Shown in pieces: positions 47,195 to 59,219 of a DNA stretch of 64,000 bases. The position numbers and the translations under genes are program-made. Position 1 is the first letter of the stretch. The number at the start of each line of letters is the position of its first letter. The DNA lies in the NCBI GenBank assembly GCA_037954325.1, contig JBBMNZ010000027.1:2645501-2709500 (forward strand), written 5' to 3'. The notes below the pieces were generated by a model that saw nothing but the letters and a program-made list of their open reading frames with translations, was not told the origin of the DNA and made no database searches. Source of the DNA: Fistularia commersonii. Taxonomy: Eukaryota > Chordata > Actinopteri > Syngnathiformes > Fistulariidae.

Positions 47195-47300
47195 CCCGGA
47201 GGTGCATTTCACAGATGAGCTGAGCCGGTCTGTGAACACCACGTCACGGGTCAAGAGGGCACAGCAGCGTTTGCACTTCCTGAAATCAGGTCTCTGCACT
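47195..47300 (+). mobile_element. Short LINE reverse-transcriptase remnant
   Basis: The frame reads HFTDELSRSVNTTSRVKRAQ followed by QRLHFLKSG. This matches the conserved segment near the end of CR1/L2/Rex-type LINE reverse transcriptases (NTT..VKKAQQRLYFLR). Flanking sequence is degenerate. A possible endonuclease-domain trace (VICISETCL) precedes it at about 47100. Confidence 0.6.
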
Positions 47301-48556
47301 CTCGCACACCTTTCTTGCACTCCTGTTAACCCCACCACTTTCACTATTGCAATTTATAATACTTTGTGGTTATATATAGTTTTCTATATGCCGTACAGCT
47401 ACTCCTGCGTCACGCCAAATGACAAAGTCTGTCTCAGTTGGAGTCTAATGTGGAAAAACACAGAGGGAAAGACTGTGTTTAAACAGATTGGCCTCAAAGG
47501 TCATAGATAACTCTGTGTTTTTCTTTCTTTCATGGCGGCGGAGCTTCGACTGACAGTATCGCAGCCTGACCCAAATAGAAGATTCTGTAAGTCAACAATC
47601 GGCGCGGCCAAGCTCAGAATAGATCAGTGTCCAGTTGCAAAAAAAAACGCGTGACCTACAAAGATATGAAAATGGCTTGAAGCCTTGAATAAGAAACCCC
47701 GACAGGCCGGGAAAACCCCTGACACCGGAGTTATACCTGTCGGGTTCGGATGACTGACCTGCCGCTGGGCCTGGAGGCAGACTTCTGAGAGTCTGAACAC
47801 CCGTCAGACGCTCTGCTTCCTGTGTAGCGCTTCTGGCTTCCTACAGCTGAGACCCAATCCCCCTGTGGGAGGAAACCGGTTAGGGACCTGAGGAGAGTTC
47901 AGAGAGACCCCCTTCTAATGTCCCGCTTGGCGTTTGAGTGGGATTCCTCCAACGTGACCCCTCAGTCCCCTCGCACAATTGTTTCCCCTGATGAATACAT
48001 GTTTGTTAATCTTTCGCACAACTGTTACTGTACACAAAAGTCGGCGCTGTCAACGCAGAACCAGGAAGGAAGCGTTTTTGCCAAGAGGAAGGAGAGAGTT
48101 TACAACGCCTCTCTGGTAATATTCAGCTCAAGGTTGACACAGGGGTTGCGCTGAAAGCTTCATCCACCCAATACGTCTCCTCACCCTTATTTCTAATACG
48201 GACTGGGAAAACATTTGTTGTTGATGCAGGACTAAAAATGTTGAATTTCTCTAACACGCGAGGCCGGGTCATCATTAAATCGCTCGAGTCGCTTGGTGGC
48301 TTTCGCTCATGCTGTTTTCATCCCCATGCGCACTTTCCCTCAATCACAGTGCGGTAAAGCGGTAGATTGCGGACTGAAATGAACAGTTCGTCCCCAACCG
48401 CGCCGTCACAAGCCGCCGACGTGACTCACACAGAGAACATTTCTTCAGATGTTTGGCAACAGTTTCAAAATGGTGAACGTTTGTCAGAGATTTTCCATCA
48501 ACTCATGACGCGAGCCATTACCCTGCACTTCCCCTGGTAGCTCCCTCTCTGTCTCT

Positions 48557-48728
48557 CACACACACACACACACACACACACAAGGGAACACTTTTCACTG
48601 GCTGATTAGATTCTTTGGGCTCAAATGTTCTCACCGAGGGAAAAAAAAGGAAATAAATCAGCATAAAAACCAGAAGTCACAGAACATAAACAACCGTCTG
48701 GATGAAACACACACACACACACACACAC
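48557..48728. repeat. Two short (CA)n microsatellites
   Basis: CA runs at 48557-48582 and about 48707-48728, in the putative mical2 first intron. Confidence 0.9.
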
Positions 48729-49139
48729 TCTCAAATTCTTCATAAAATACTTGCAAAATTCAAATTGATCTCAGGGGGCAGGATTCTGTCTACCGCGCTT
48801 CATCACGTTTGAGATCGTAGCATGCGGATGACTCAAAACTGAAGAGGCATGCCGAGAGGGAAATTCCACAAAGTGGAGAATGAGATGTTTTTCCAGCCGA
48901 GTGTTTATGCGCGCGGAGGCCGAGCGCCTCCGGAGGCATGAATCACATCCACGCTGGCGAGTGAGCCGGCATTCGTGACCAGTGACGGACGGTGTTTAGA
49001 CGTTCGCGGGCAGAGCCGTTGATGACAGCGGAAGCCTCGACTTGAATGGACGATCCGGGCCTCGTGCTCAACCACCAGGCAGGAGCGAGAGCCGCATGAG
49101 GACGGAGCACCAGACGGAAGCTCTATCTGAACACCAGGC

Positions 49140-49335
49140 TCATCGGAGACCCTGAATTGACCAGATGAATGAGTGGGTGAATGGTTGAGTGTCTCTATAT
49201 GTGGCAATGTGAGTGTTTCAGGGTGAAATCTGCCTCTCGCCCAATCACAGCTGACATAGGCTCCAGTCCCCTGACCCTGAGTGCAGGATGAGCAGTATAG
49301 ATACTGAATGAATGAATGAATGAATGAATGAAGAT
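49140..49335 (+). repeat. Dispersed 'CACGGTGG' repeat, 3' half with (GAAT)n tail
   Basis: Contains 'aatgagtgggtgaatggttg', 'ctcgcccaatcacagctgac', 'tgagtgcaggatgagcagta' and ends in (tgaa)n at about 49302-49332. Confidence 0.75.
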
Positions 49336-49701
49336 ATATAGCACGACTAGGGGTCCCTTAATTCGAGAAAATCATCAGACAACATAGAGAGAGGAGATCT
49401 TTCCCACCCCAAATCTGACATCGCCGATCGAAGCAACGGAATCAAAAAAATAAATAATTACATAAATTCAATCTTTGGATTTTTTTCAGTTGACTTATTA
49501 CTTTTAGCGTTCGATTTCAAATGATCATCAACACTGACTTTTAAAGGAGATTGTTTGCAAATAAAGGCCACTCATCCACCGGGAAGATGATGTGAAAACT
49601 TAGGATCTGTGTTTGGATGAAAACATGAACTTGTTTGAATATTAGATATTTAATACTAATAATAAAACTATCAGGGCTGGTTTCTCTGCATCATCATATT
49701 A

Positions 49702-49707
49702 GACACA

Positions 49708-49779
<72 letters not shown>
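49702..49779. repeat. (CA)n microsatellite, about 36 units
   Basis: Long CA run with one early interruption, about 450 bp from the candidate mical2 5'UTR exon. Confidence 0.97.
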
Positions 49780-49780
<1 letters not shown>

Positions 49781-50232
49781 GCCCTGTGGGATCCTTTCTG
49801 AATATTTTGACCCGCATTTAAAGTGGGGAACCAACCTTTCCGGCGTTACACCTCTGCAGAGGCGGTGCCCCACGCCACGAGTGGAGCAGGTGGAGTCACT
49901 TGAAACTTGATTCCACGGACTTTCCGGCACGACAGATGACTTGAGATTATAAACAAACAAACAAACAAAAAAACATACTGGTTTTTCGATTATTACCGAC
50001 CAGCATGTTGACTCCTCTCCCTCGAACTCCGGCTTGGAAAGAATCACTGATCGGCGTGCTTTGTTTTTTTTTTTGTCTAAACGCGTCCAAGCAAAACCGA
50101 CACTCAACACGTGGGGGGAGATTGGGTTTGCGCCCTATCGGACGGATCTGTGCGTATCCTCTCCGTTCAGACTTCAAAGTGATGAAAAAGTCCATCAATG
50201 ATAAATGGAAAACACGCCCTCCCTCCCCTTAC

Positions 50233-50400
50233 CTTACATGTCAGCCTGGTCCTCCTTTGCGGGCGTCTGAGCGCCGGGCGGCCGCTGCTGTCTCCTCCGG
50301 GAGTCCGCCGCCGCCTGGAGGGGCGGTGCTCGACTTCCGACACATCCCACACGCTTCGAGCTCCAGCGAGCGCTCCCTTCGCCCAGGGTAAACCCCGCCC
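50233..50400 (-). promoter_or_regulatory. mical2: Probable mical2 5'UTR exon and CpG-rich promoter
   Basis: GC- and CpG-dense sequence ending on the minus strand in a good donor (TGTAAG|GTAAGGGG; exon edge at 50233). A GC box (ccccgcccc) lies at about 50394-50404. The coding ATG exon of mical2 has a strong acceptor at 42444 (pyrimidine-rich, ...CTTCAG), so its 5'UTR must begin in an upstream exon, and this is the best candidate. The link is inference: no transcript data are available and other first exons may exist. Confidence 0.45.
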
Positions 50401-50954
50401 CTCCGCCGATAAGGACTACTTCACCTCGGCGCACACCTGGATGGTCCAGGTGTATGGTATCGGTATGTTTCTTCAGGAAGTGGATCACTATATTTCACAA
50501 ATCTATGTACACAAGAAATCTGTGTAGCTAGGGGAAAATATGTACATAGATACAAAAATGAGATATTCCTATAAAAGAGCATCACTAAAATACTTTCTGT
50601 GCTGATACACACTCAGCACCACTATAAATGGCCTTCAGAATCGGATGAATTTCATTTTGGAAAATATGTGTTTAAATAGTAGGGCGTATGTGTTTCTATT
50701 AGCATGTTTGTAGCGTATTTCAATTATACTCTTTATATAGCTGTCTGGTTTTTGCATCTATGCATGTTTTGTGTTTCCCCCTGCTAAACAGATTTGTTGA
50801 GTATATAGATTTGTTAAAAAGGAATAAAAATTAAAAAAAATGTATGTGTATGTGACACATTTGCCTCACATTCGGTGGATGAGGCTTCACATAGACTCTC
50901 GCCGAAATTGAGATCTCGCGATGATTTTTGGGAACTTCGTTCCCGGACTTTCAC

Positions 50955-51035
50955 CGCTCATTGGGGACCACGTGACGTCACGAGTCGCCTTTGGACTCCC
51001 CACGCCGTGACACGCACGTGCGCAGCGCGCGGCCT
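50955..51035. promoter_or_regulatory. Dense cluster of promoter motifs (CCAAT, E-box/CRE, NRF1-like)
   Basis: Within about 80 bp there is an inverted CCAAT box (attgg, 50959-50963) and an overlapping E-box and full CRE (cacgtgacgtca, 50969-50980; TGACGTCA at 50973-50980). A second CACGTG with a GCGCAGCGCGC run resembling an NRF1 site follows at about 51016-51030. The cluster lies between the candidate mical2 5' exon and the dkk3 start, which are divergent. It could serve either gene. The motifs are seen directly; the function is inferred. Confidence 0.5.
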
Positions 51036-51451
51036 AAAACCGAGACGAACCCCCGCAGCCCTCACTGCGAATGCAACAGCGTCCCCTGCTGGCCAGACAG
51101 AAGAACTGCAACGGGGAAAACCCGTCAATAACAAACATACGTTTATCATTTTCGTTATTTTCGTAAAATAAAAAAAAAAACAAGAGCACTTTTATCACGT
51201 TAATATATGATAAATAAAATGAAATAAATACAATAAGGTAAATTAAAATAAACACAATGAATAATGACGGGACTTTTTCAAACAATAACAATTACTACGA
51301 TTAACAATAAAAACAACAAAAACAAGACTATCAATAAGAATAATAATGATAATAATAATAATAGTAAATACATGAATAAGGACTCTGCCCCCTTTTAAAA
51401 TAGAGATGCTGGTTTAGTTGGTTCACATAGAATTTGATTGGAATATGATAC

Positions 51452-51452
<1 letters not shown>

Positions 51453-51509
<57 letters not shown>
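51453..51509. repeat. (GATA)14 microsatellite upstream of dkk3
   Basis: Perfect GATA tetranucleotide run about 250 bp before the dkk3 ATG. Confidence 0.97.
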
Positions 51510-51639
51510 GAGCAGAAAGTTCTGCTGACCCCAGCGCTCACCACTTCCCCGCCCGTCCTGTATTTAGATGACTGTACCTCCTCTTGTTTTGGATCGTCGG
51601 GCTGCGACCGAAAGAAGCCAATGAGCGTTCTCGTCAGTT

Positions 51640-51762
51640 CGATGAGTAGGTTGTAATAACCCGGTTATAACAGGGGGGCGCAGCGGCTGCAGCATCAGCA
51701 GTGGCGGCTGCGGCGGCGGCGTGACGCTGCAGCATCCATCCCGCCGCGCCCAGTGCACGACC
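51640..51762 (+). promoter_or_regulatory. dkk3: dkk3 5'UTR / core promoter region
   Basis: GC-rich sequence with repeated cggctgcagc/gcggcggc blocks immediately upstream of the dkk3 ATG. I see no clear TATA box. The block follows a (GATA)n tract (51453-51509). The transcription start is not defined by the sequence alone. Confidence 0.45.
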
Positions 51763-54226
51763 ATGGCGACGATGCGCGTCTCCTTGCTGCTGCTCCTGCG
51801 GCTGCTGTTGACCCTCACGACGACCTGCGATGCCATCCTCCCGGAGATAGTGAACTCGGGCATCCTCCTGGAGGACTACACCCCGCGGAAGGAGCTGGAC
51901 AGCGCGACGGCGCGGGTGGAGCCGGAGGATCAGCTGCAGGCGGCTGACGCGTCCCACCAGGTGGGATCATGACTCTGCAAAAGTTCCTGTGAAAGGCTGA
52001 AGTAGAACACCGGGACTCCCCGGATGCATTTATTACCATTATCATTTATTACCTGTTTTACCAAACTAAAACAGTCTCTCATCTGTCAGGGGAGGAATGG
52101 CAGTGGTGGTGCAGAGCAGGTGGATGACACCGCCCAGGTAGACATCTGCACAAGAAAGAGCAGGAAAATGTCATTATTCTCTCTTTTCCGGGTAAAACAA
52201 AGGCCTTTTTCATCTCACAGGAGCCCGGCGTCATCGCCACGGCTACCCCTCACTCCACTGACCTGGGAAACAATATCGAAAGCGTAAGTGGTTTTTCCCA
52301 GTTGATAGCATGCTGAGATGTACAGTTTAAGCACGTGAAGCCAAATGTTGAATTCTTGCTTCAATAACTGTTAATGCTTTATATTTTAAATAAAGCTGAA
52401 TGGTTATTCTGTGTCCTATACGAGTATAAACCAAGAGAAATGCGATAAGTAACCCCTTGTTGCGGAAAATTACATTATGCAATTTATCCAAACACATCGG
52501 GCCCCTGGTAAACTCTCCACGACAGTTCCAGGGCTGCGTCACCTCCGAAGACTGCGTGAGCGACAGCTTCTGCTCCCACGACACACAGAACTTCAGGTGT
52601 CTGCCCTGTAAAGCCACCGATGTGGTGAGTTTACATCTTTCAAAAACACACACACACACTCACATACACAGCTGGGATCATGCTTTGGATTGCAGTGCAT
52701 GGAGCCCATGTGGAGTAATCGGAGCCTGTCACCGATTGACACGTCTTGGCACGGCGAGGTAAAAGTTAGGGGTGAGCCTACAGCCTCGGTCCCACGGCAA
52801 CCAGATCAAAACCGCCCTCCCTGTCGACCATGTTGGAGATGAGAGACCTGCTCCAGGCGGGACGCAGTGGAAGCCACGCTTTATTTAAAAGTCATAGAAT
52901 GACGCAACCTGTCGTAGCCTAAAACTGTAAAACAGTATATTCCAACACAAAAGATACTGTCTAATCTTAAGTGGTTAATTGCGTTAAGAACATTCATTCA
53001 GTGCTTAGAGTCGCAGGGGCCTATCAAAGGTGTCATTGGCCAATTTAGGATCCCTGATGAACTTCCTCCATGTTTTTGGGCTGTGGGAGGAAACCCATGC
53101 AGAAAAGGGAGAGAACGTAGAGACTTCAGACAGAAAGGCGGTCTGTCGGAATCCGACCAGAGACCCTCTTGCTGTGCGGCTGTGTCGCTGTGTTAAGATG
53201 AAAAATAGAACATTCTGTTTTTATCATTAGCTGGATCCCACCAGAAGGATTAGGATCCTTCTACCCAGATCTTCGTGATCCTCCTCTGTCCATGTCCAAA
53301 CCATCTCGGTCTGACTCCATCTCTACATGTGCTGTCCCTCTGATGAACTCCCTCACATTCTTTAACAGAAGACAATTTATGCTTTATTATAGCAGTTCAT
53401 ATTAATTATTGTTGATTTTTTTTTTTTATCTGTGTTCCTCCCCCAAGTCCTGCGCTCAGGATGAGGAATGCTGTGGTGAGCAGCTGTGTGTTTGGGGTCA
53501 GTGCAGTCAAAATGCAACAAAAGGAGAGGCAGGTAGCACCTGTCAGTATCAGACAGACTGCAGCTCGGACCTCTGCTGCGCTTTCCATACAGGTGTGTGC
53601 CGTAAGGTGGAGAGTTTTACAGATGGCTTCGAGAAATCAAGTGCATGATGAAAATTGTCTGAAAAAAAAAACATTTTAATCATTTTCAAATATTCAAAAG
53701 AGAACCCTATGAGAAGACCGGAATGAAATAACCCAGTCAAATGATCATATTTTGTCAATTTTACTTTAATAATTTTGGTTCTTTCCGGAAATGGATGGGT
53801 TTCCAAAATCATAGGACAATTAGATGAATAAAAATCAGTGTGTGTGTGTGTTGTTTGCTAAGCCCTAATCCTCTGCACCACATCTCTGTTGTGTATGTGT
53901 GTGTGTATACAGCCCTGCTCTTCCCGGTCTGCTCTGCCAAGCCCATCGAGCGGGAGCGCTGTGTCAGCACAGCCAACCGCCTGATGGCGCTGTTATCCTG
54001 GGATGCCCAGGAGAAAGGGCCCAGGAAACACTGCCCCTGTGTCGGGGGTCTCCGCTGCCAGCACCTGGGGTGGGTACAGTCAGAACAACACTATGGATGA
54101 TACTGATGAGACTATTCACTGAAATGTCCTCCCGACAGGCGAGGGTCCATGTGCCTCAAAGGAGAGGATTCCAGTGAAGAGGAGCTGGCGGACACACTGT
54201 ACTCGGAGATAGACTACGTCCTTTAA
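51763..54226 (+). CDS. dkk3: Dickkopf-3-type secreted protein (7 coding exons, 263 aa)
   Basis: DKK3 is a secreted glycoprotein with two cysteine-rich domains that modulates signalling (family knowledge). Exons: 51763-51960, 52090-52137, 52221-52283, 52532-52624, 53448-53592, 53913-54069, 54139-54226. All are GT-AG and in phase; the sum is 792 nt with TAA at 54224-54226. The start has an ACCATGG context and opens a signal peptide (MATMRVSLLLLLRLLLTLTT, cleavage near residue 24). Cys-rich domain 1 spans exons 4-5 (GCVTSEDCVSDSFC, RCLPCK, CCGEQLCVWGQC). Domain 2 continues through exons 5-7 (DCSSDLCCAFHT, LLFPVC, CPCVGG, MCLKG). The CVWGQC and CCAF.....LLFPVC blocks are diagnostic of DKK3. The protein is shorter than mammalian DKK3 (about 350 aa) and lacks the long N-terminal coiled-coil segment. 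The acidic tail ends EIDYVL. Confidence 0.92.
53000..53190 (-). repeat. Dispersed 'CACGGTGG' repeat, copy in dkk3 intron 4
   Basis: Contains 'ttaggatccctgatgaacttcctcc', 'gggctgtgggaggaaacccatgc' and 'aaaggcggtctgtcggaatccgacc' landmarks. It lies between dkk3 exons ending 52624 and starting 53448. Confidence 0.7.
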
Positions 54227-54569
54227 ACGACGATAACTTAACCTTGATAACTAAATGGAGGAAGGGTCTCTACCAGGCCCGGTGGTCTGCAGACTTCCCG
54301 CACTATAGCTTTGGCTCCTTAGATGATATAACGCAACACGAAGAGCATGAGACGTGTCTGACAAGAGTTATGGAGGGAATACTGATATGTCGATAATGCA
54401 CACATGCCATAATCATGCAATTCTTAGATTGAGCTGTTACAAACTTTCCTCTGAGATGAATGTGAACTGAAGCTATCCATCACCGGCTTTATCGCCGCCA
54501 TTCCTGTGACCTCCTTTTGTTCAAGGCGCGACACAGAAGCATCCCTTTGCACTGAAGGAGCGTACGAGC

Positions 54570-54575
54570 AATAAA
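54570..54575 (+). terminator. dkk3: dkk3 polyadenylation signal AATAAA
   Basis: The first canonical hexamer on the plus strand after the dkk3 stop, 344 bp downstream. It is followed about 20 bp later by a GT-rich stretch (gtctggtgtccagg) of the kind that binds cleavage factors. This would give a 3'UTR of about 365 bp. Confidence 0.7.
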
Positions 54576-54949
54576 AACCAGTGTCACTAAATACGTCTGG
54601 TGTCCAGGTGATCCGCGCCGATCGCTCTCGAAGTCAGCGGGTAAAAGTTCTAGAGAAGATGGGATTAATCTGTCAGGCTGAGCTGTTCTCTGTGACCCCT
54701 GACTGGGCTCACATACCTGGAGATAAACCTGGTTTCCTCTGGAGATGGAGAATTGCTCTGACGCCTAAACAGATGGAACACCAACCCAATGCTACATTGC
54801 CAAGCTCTGCTACGACGTTGTACTTCCTCTCCAGTTAGTAAAATGGATATCTATTGATTTGGATGTGCGCTATGCACTTTGGATGGGAGCTGATTTTTTT
54901 CTTAAATCAGTCCAGAAAATGACACACCTTCTCTTTGATGTTATCTAGA

Positions 54950-55320
54950 AACATACATTCACCCTCTCTAATGCACCTCCTGCATGTTTTTGGACCGTGT
55001 GTGGAAACCGGTGGTAACCCACAAAAACACGAGAGAACATGGAGACTCCACAGAGAAAGTCGAAAATCAAACCAGGGACCTCATTGGTGTGAGGCATAAG
55101 TGTTTGCCACTACTCCACATCTTGAAAGTATGACTAGTAATTAGCCTGATATTATTAAAAGTAATACAAGTACTCAATGCGGAAAGTGTCTCTCCTAAGA
55201 ATAATGATACAGTGGCAGGCGTGAAGCACAAAGGTGAAGAAGCTGAGGTGTGTATGTGAAATCACACTCTTCAGTTTGACCTACAAGCAGGATTTGGACA
55301 CTTGTGCATTAGTTATTAAC
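54950..55320 (-). repeat. Dispersed 'CACGGTGG' repeat plus adjoining second family
   Basis: 54950-55120 is the first family ('ctctaatgcacctcctgcatg', 'ggagactccacagagaaag', 'gtgaggcataagtgtttgcc'). About 55123-55320 is the second family ('ggcaggcgtgaagcacaaaggtg', then 'caggatttggacac'), as at 12090-12320. It lies in the gap between dkk3 and usp47. Confidence 0.7.
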
Positions 55321-56101
55321 TCAAGAGTTCATAGTCGCTTTCATTTGGTCACAACAAAAATGCAGTAAACTGTTTTGATAGACAACAATGGCAAAAAATC
55401 AGATCCTTAATAAGAACAGGGAAGAATAACGTAAATACTACCTTTAGAAGTGTTATTATTAATATTCGGGGAGCCTTTTAAATTGTCTCTAAAGCTACTG
55501 CCTACATTTGCAACAGACAAGATGCATGCAAATATATAAATTGAATGATTAAATACAATGTGCGCTGAGTGTTGAAAGTAAAATTGTTTTACAGCTAAAT
55601 TAGGAAGTTTCAGAACGATTACGGCTTCTACGACCTGCAGACCTTAGTTGCTCACATTCTAATTTAAAAAAGAACTCTTGAAGCAAAAAAAACAAAACAA
55701 AAAATGCCGCAGACATTTGAATATAGAATGACAGAAAACTTCAGATTATGAAAAAAAGCCTTTTTAATTAATTTCTAAAATCATCAACTATTTTTCACAC
55801 AGGATTTGAATTTCAAAGAAATAAACATCAACAAAAAATGATTTTTTTTTTGTCATATTGGCATTTCTACAGTGAATAGCTGGTGGCAGCATCAAAAGCC
55901 CAGGGGGTGGAGGGGCAGTGGGGGACGGGGGGTGGGTGTGACGCTGAGCTCAAGTCCTCAGTGGATTGCCCAGGCAGGCCGGGAGGACCAGTGGGCCTTC
56001 GACACCCCCTGGTGTCAGTCTATCAAGCAGCAGCGGGTAGAAACACCAAAATACCTCATGCTCTCAGCCAAAATCCCCAGAGAGCTCCCTCCCATCAGTA
56101 C

Positions 56102-56102
<1 letters not shown>

Positions 56103-56177
<75 letters not shown>
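56103..56177. repeat. (CA)37 microsatellite
   Basis: Perfect CA run in the dkk3-usp47 gap. It creates a spurious (TH)n open frame. Confidence 0.98.
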
Positions 56178-56178
<1 letters not shown>

Positions 56179-57079
56179 CTGTGGATGACACTGGAGATGT
56201 ACAGCCAGGTCACACGGTGCAAATGAAAAAAAAAAGACGACAAAGAAATCCTCTTTCTAAACTGAACATGGATACAGACAGTTGTTTGTCCCTGGAGAAA
56301 CGGACTGGACATCCACATCTGGAGCCGTGCAGAGATTTACATCAGCAAAAGAGGGGATGCTCTCAGCGGCCTCTGCTCAGTTCCGTCCGGCGGGGACCTG
56401 CAACATGCGCGCCACTAAGCCCCGGAGAAGCCCCTCTGAAGCACAGAAGCAGCAGTCAGGTAGTCATGTGACTCTGGCTGCGTCAGCGGAGAAGGAGGGA
56501 CCCCGACCTAGAATTTCTCAATTGTTGCTTTTTGACATTAAAAACCCCCAAACCAAAGACTGCTGGCCTGAATGGATTCGATCGGGTGAGGCCGGGGGGG
56601 GGGGCTGTGGCTTCATAGCATTTCTCTTCATGAGTGGTATTCAGGAGTTGTGAGCGTGCGGACTTATAAGATGATCATTTAACACCGTGACGAAAAAATG
56701 GGAGATACAGTGACGAGGAGCGAGGGAAGAGACGGTTGTGACCGGTGACGTAAACGGGATGGATGTTTGAGTCCTCGCATCTCTCCCCTCCAGCTCTGGA
56801 GCTTCACGTACAGTTGATTTGTCTCGACAGTGTTGAATCTCTTTTTTTTTCTCCCCAGAATTGGACACCGTTTGAAATTCCCTTTGACCTTTTACAGTAC
56901 GATACACTTGGAGTGCCTGGGGAGGGCTGAGAGTGGAGGATGGGGGAAGGGGCCGCTTCGGCCTCACAGCACTGCTGGGGTTTTCAAGTTGAGGTTCGGG
57001 CCGGACACCCGGACGGAGACCCAGTTGACGGGGCTGCTGCGCCACAGGCGTCCGAAGCAGGGGACGGGGCCCCTCGGAC

Positions 57080-59134
57080 TCAGTCCTGCCCCGGGTCCTT
57101 GGCGGGGCCGCCGTCCAGGTAGATTTTGAGGGCCTTCTCCTTCCGCGGCGAGTAGCTGACGCGGTGTCCCGTCTTGAGGAGGCGGCTGCTCTCCTTTTTC
57201 ATCAGCTCATTGCGCTCGTCCTCGGAAAGCTCCATGGGTTCCTCCACGCTGTCCCTGCGCGGGAACACGTCAAGAGAACGCACGGTTGGGATTTGCAAAG
57301 ACGGGCACGAAGCTCAGCTCAGTCGCACTCTGTATGCTTTGCATGCAAGTGGACAAAACAGTACCTGCTGACAACTCAGCTCAATTCCTTAACTTAGAGA
57401 CGTTTTGTTGCACAACCCGACCCTATCAGCACGTGACTTCACTCACTCACTACAACCGTGAAAACCAGTGGGCGAAGATTTGCCCTCCTTTTCCAGGTTA
57501 GCTTGAAATCAATGCACAGATCAAATGAGTATCCGGAAACAGGACAAATAGCTGCAGGTAAAAGTAAAAAGGCAGTGTGGATATCACTGAAATAAAACAG
57601 ATGGAGAAAGTGAAAAGAATCTTGGTGAAACGAGTAAGCAAAGAAATATGAAGAATGTCACTGAATTGTCTGAATCCCCATATTCTACAACATATGACAA
57701 TAAAAATCTTGAATCCTCAGATGTCAGATGGACCAGTCTACATTTACAGAAAAATGAGAGCCGAACTCTGATTCCTAGCTTGGGCTAGGCCTGATTCCGA
57801 GGCCACAAGAACACCGTGAGATAGGAAACCTTGCGCATACTTAGAAAAATATCCTCGACTGTTTTTCCTGCATCTGTGAGGCAGAGGAAGACTTTTCTTT
57901 TCACCTGTAGAAGATGACCGCTCCGTCGTCGCAGATGTACAGAGGCCACACGTTCAAGGTGGACACCTTGGGGTTCCAGTCCAGATCCTGGTGGATCTCC
58001 AACACGGAGATGTCACAGGGAAACGTCCCTCGACCCTGCAGGCGGCAAACAAGGGTTTCCGGTGGATATGTTTGTTTATCACACACTCATTTACAGGTAA
58101 AAGTGAATTAGAGTGTGTTAAACTGACACTGTCGGAATGCTGGCTCTGAGCAGCAGCAGTGACGGTGTGTTGCACATACCTTCGCAAACTCCAGGTTCTC
58201 CAAGGGGATGTCGCTGATTTCACTGAGCTAAAAAAAAAAAAAAAAGGTTTAAATATCTGAGCTCATGTGATCCTCCATGCCAGTTTTCAAAAAATGTCAA
58301 ACGTACCTTCTCCTTGAGTTCCTCCACGCTGCTGTTCTCCAGAATGACCTCCTGGAAGGGCCCCAGCTTCATCGTGGCTGGGTTCCACCTCCGGGTGAGA
58401 ACAGCCAGCTGGGACATGGACTTCATCTTCTCCGGTTCTAGGTTGGAGAGAATGAAAATCATTTTTACCGACCAGATAACCTGATCAGGTCATAGTGGCC
58501 GGACTGGTCTGATTTGTGTGGAACAATTTCAAAACAATTAGCAAATATTATTATTCAAAGGTTACAAGATAGTTTAAAAACATTTTATTTATCCCTATGA
58601 TGCAGATTTAAATCATTGGGTAGAACAATTAACTTAGTTTGCAGAAAAGGTGCTTTTTAGGAGCTTTTAGAGACTATGATGTAAATGCATTTATTTTAAG
58701 ATTCCAGGTTACAATAGTCCTGATTGTTATCAAATGCCGTTCAGTTTTGCAGGACTCCCATGTGTTTCATATATGTTTACCGTCGAGAACTTCCAGGAAG
58801 ACCTCCCAGTTGGAGGAGATGCTGATGTTCTCCTCGTACACGTGGTAGTCCAGGAACACCGTGCCTGGGTTTTTCCACGTCTTTTTCCTGAGACGCACCC
58901 TGTGACAAAAAACAAACAAACAACAAAACACATGCAAATAACTGTTGTGCGTCAGCCCGCTAGCTGTCAGTCAGGGTTCAAGGACTGTGTCGTGTCACGT
59001 GTGAGCGAGAGGTGACCTGTCGATGCCGAGGTCGAGCTTGCACTGGTCTTTCAGTTGAGGGAGCAGCTCCTCTTTCGACTGTCTGACAGTCATACCCTTG
59101 GCAAACACAGTGTCCACCAGGAACTTACAGGGCT

Positions 59135-59219
<85 letters not shown>

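Larger units (their letters stand above)
42444..50232. other. Putative mical2 first intron / upstream region
   Basis: About 7.8 kb without a supported coding exon. It holds the RTE fragment, the retroposon tail, the LINE remnant and CA tracts listed separately. GC-rich blocks at 42830-43150 and 46510-46930 have open frames of uncertain meaning. Confidence 0.5.
54592..57079. other. Tail-to-tail gap between dkk3 and usp47
   Basis: Contains dispersed repeats (54950-55320), AT-rich sequence, the (CA)37 tract and, towards the right, the 3'UTR of usp47. The usp47 poly(A) site could not be placed. Open frames at 55872-56471 owe their length to the CA repeat. Confidence 0.5.

Noticed and set aside
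51301..51380. Clustered short repeats that might look like a CRISPR array or origin
   Set aside because: These are AT-rich (aat)n/(aac)n simple repeats next to the (GATA)n tract. There are no conserved spacers and the context is vertebrate.
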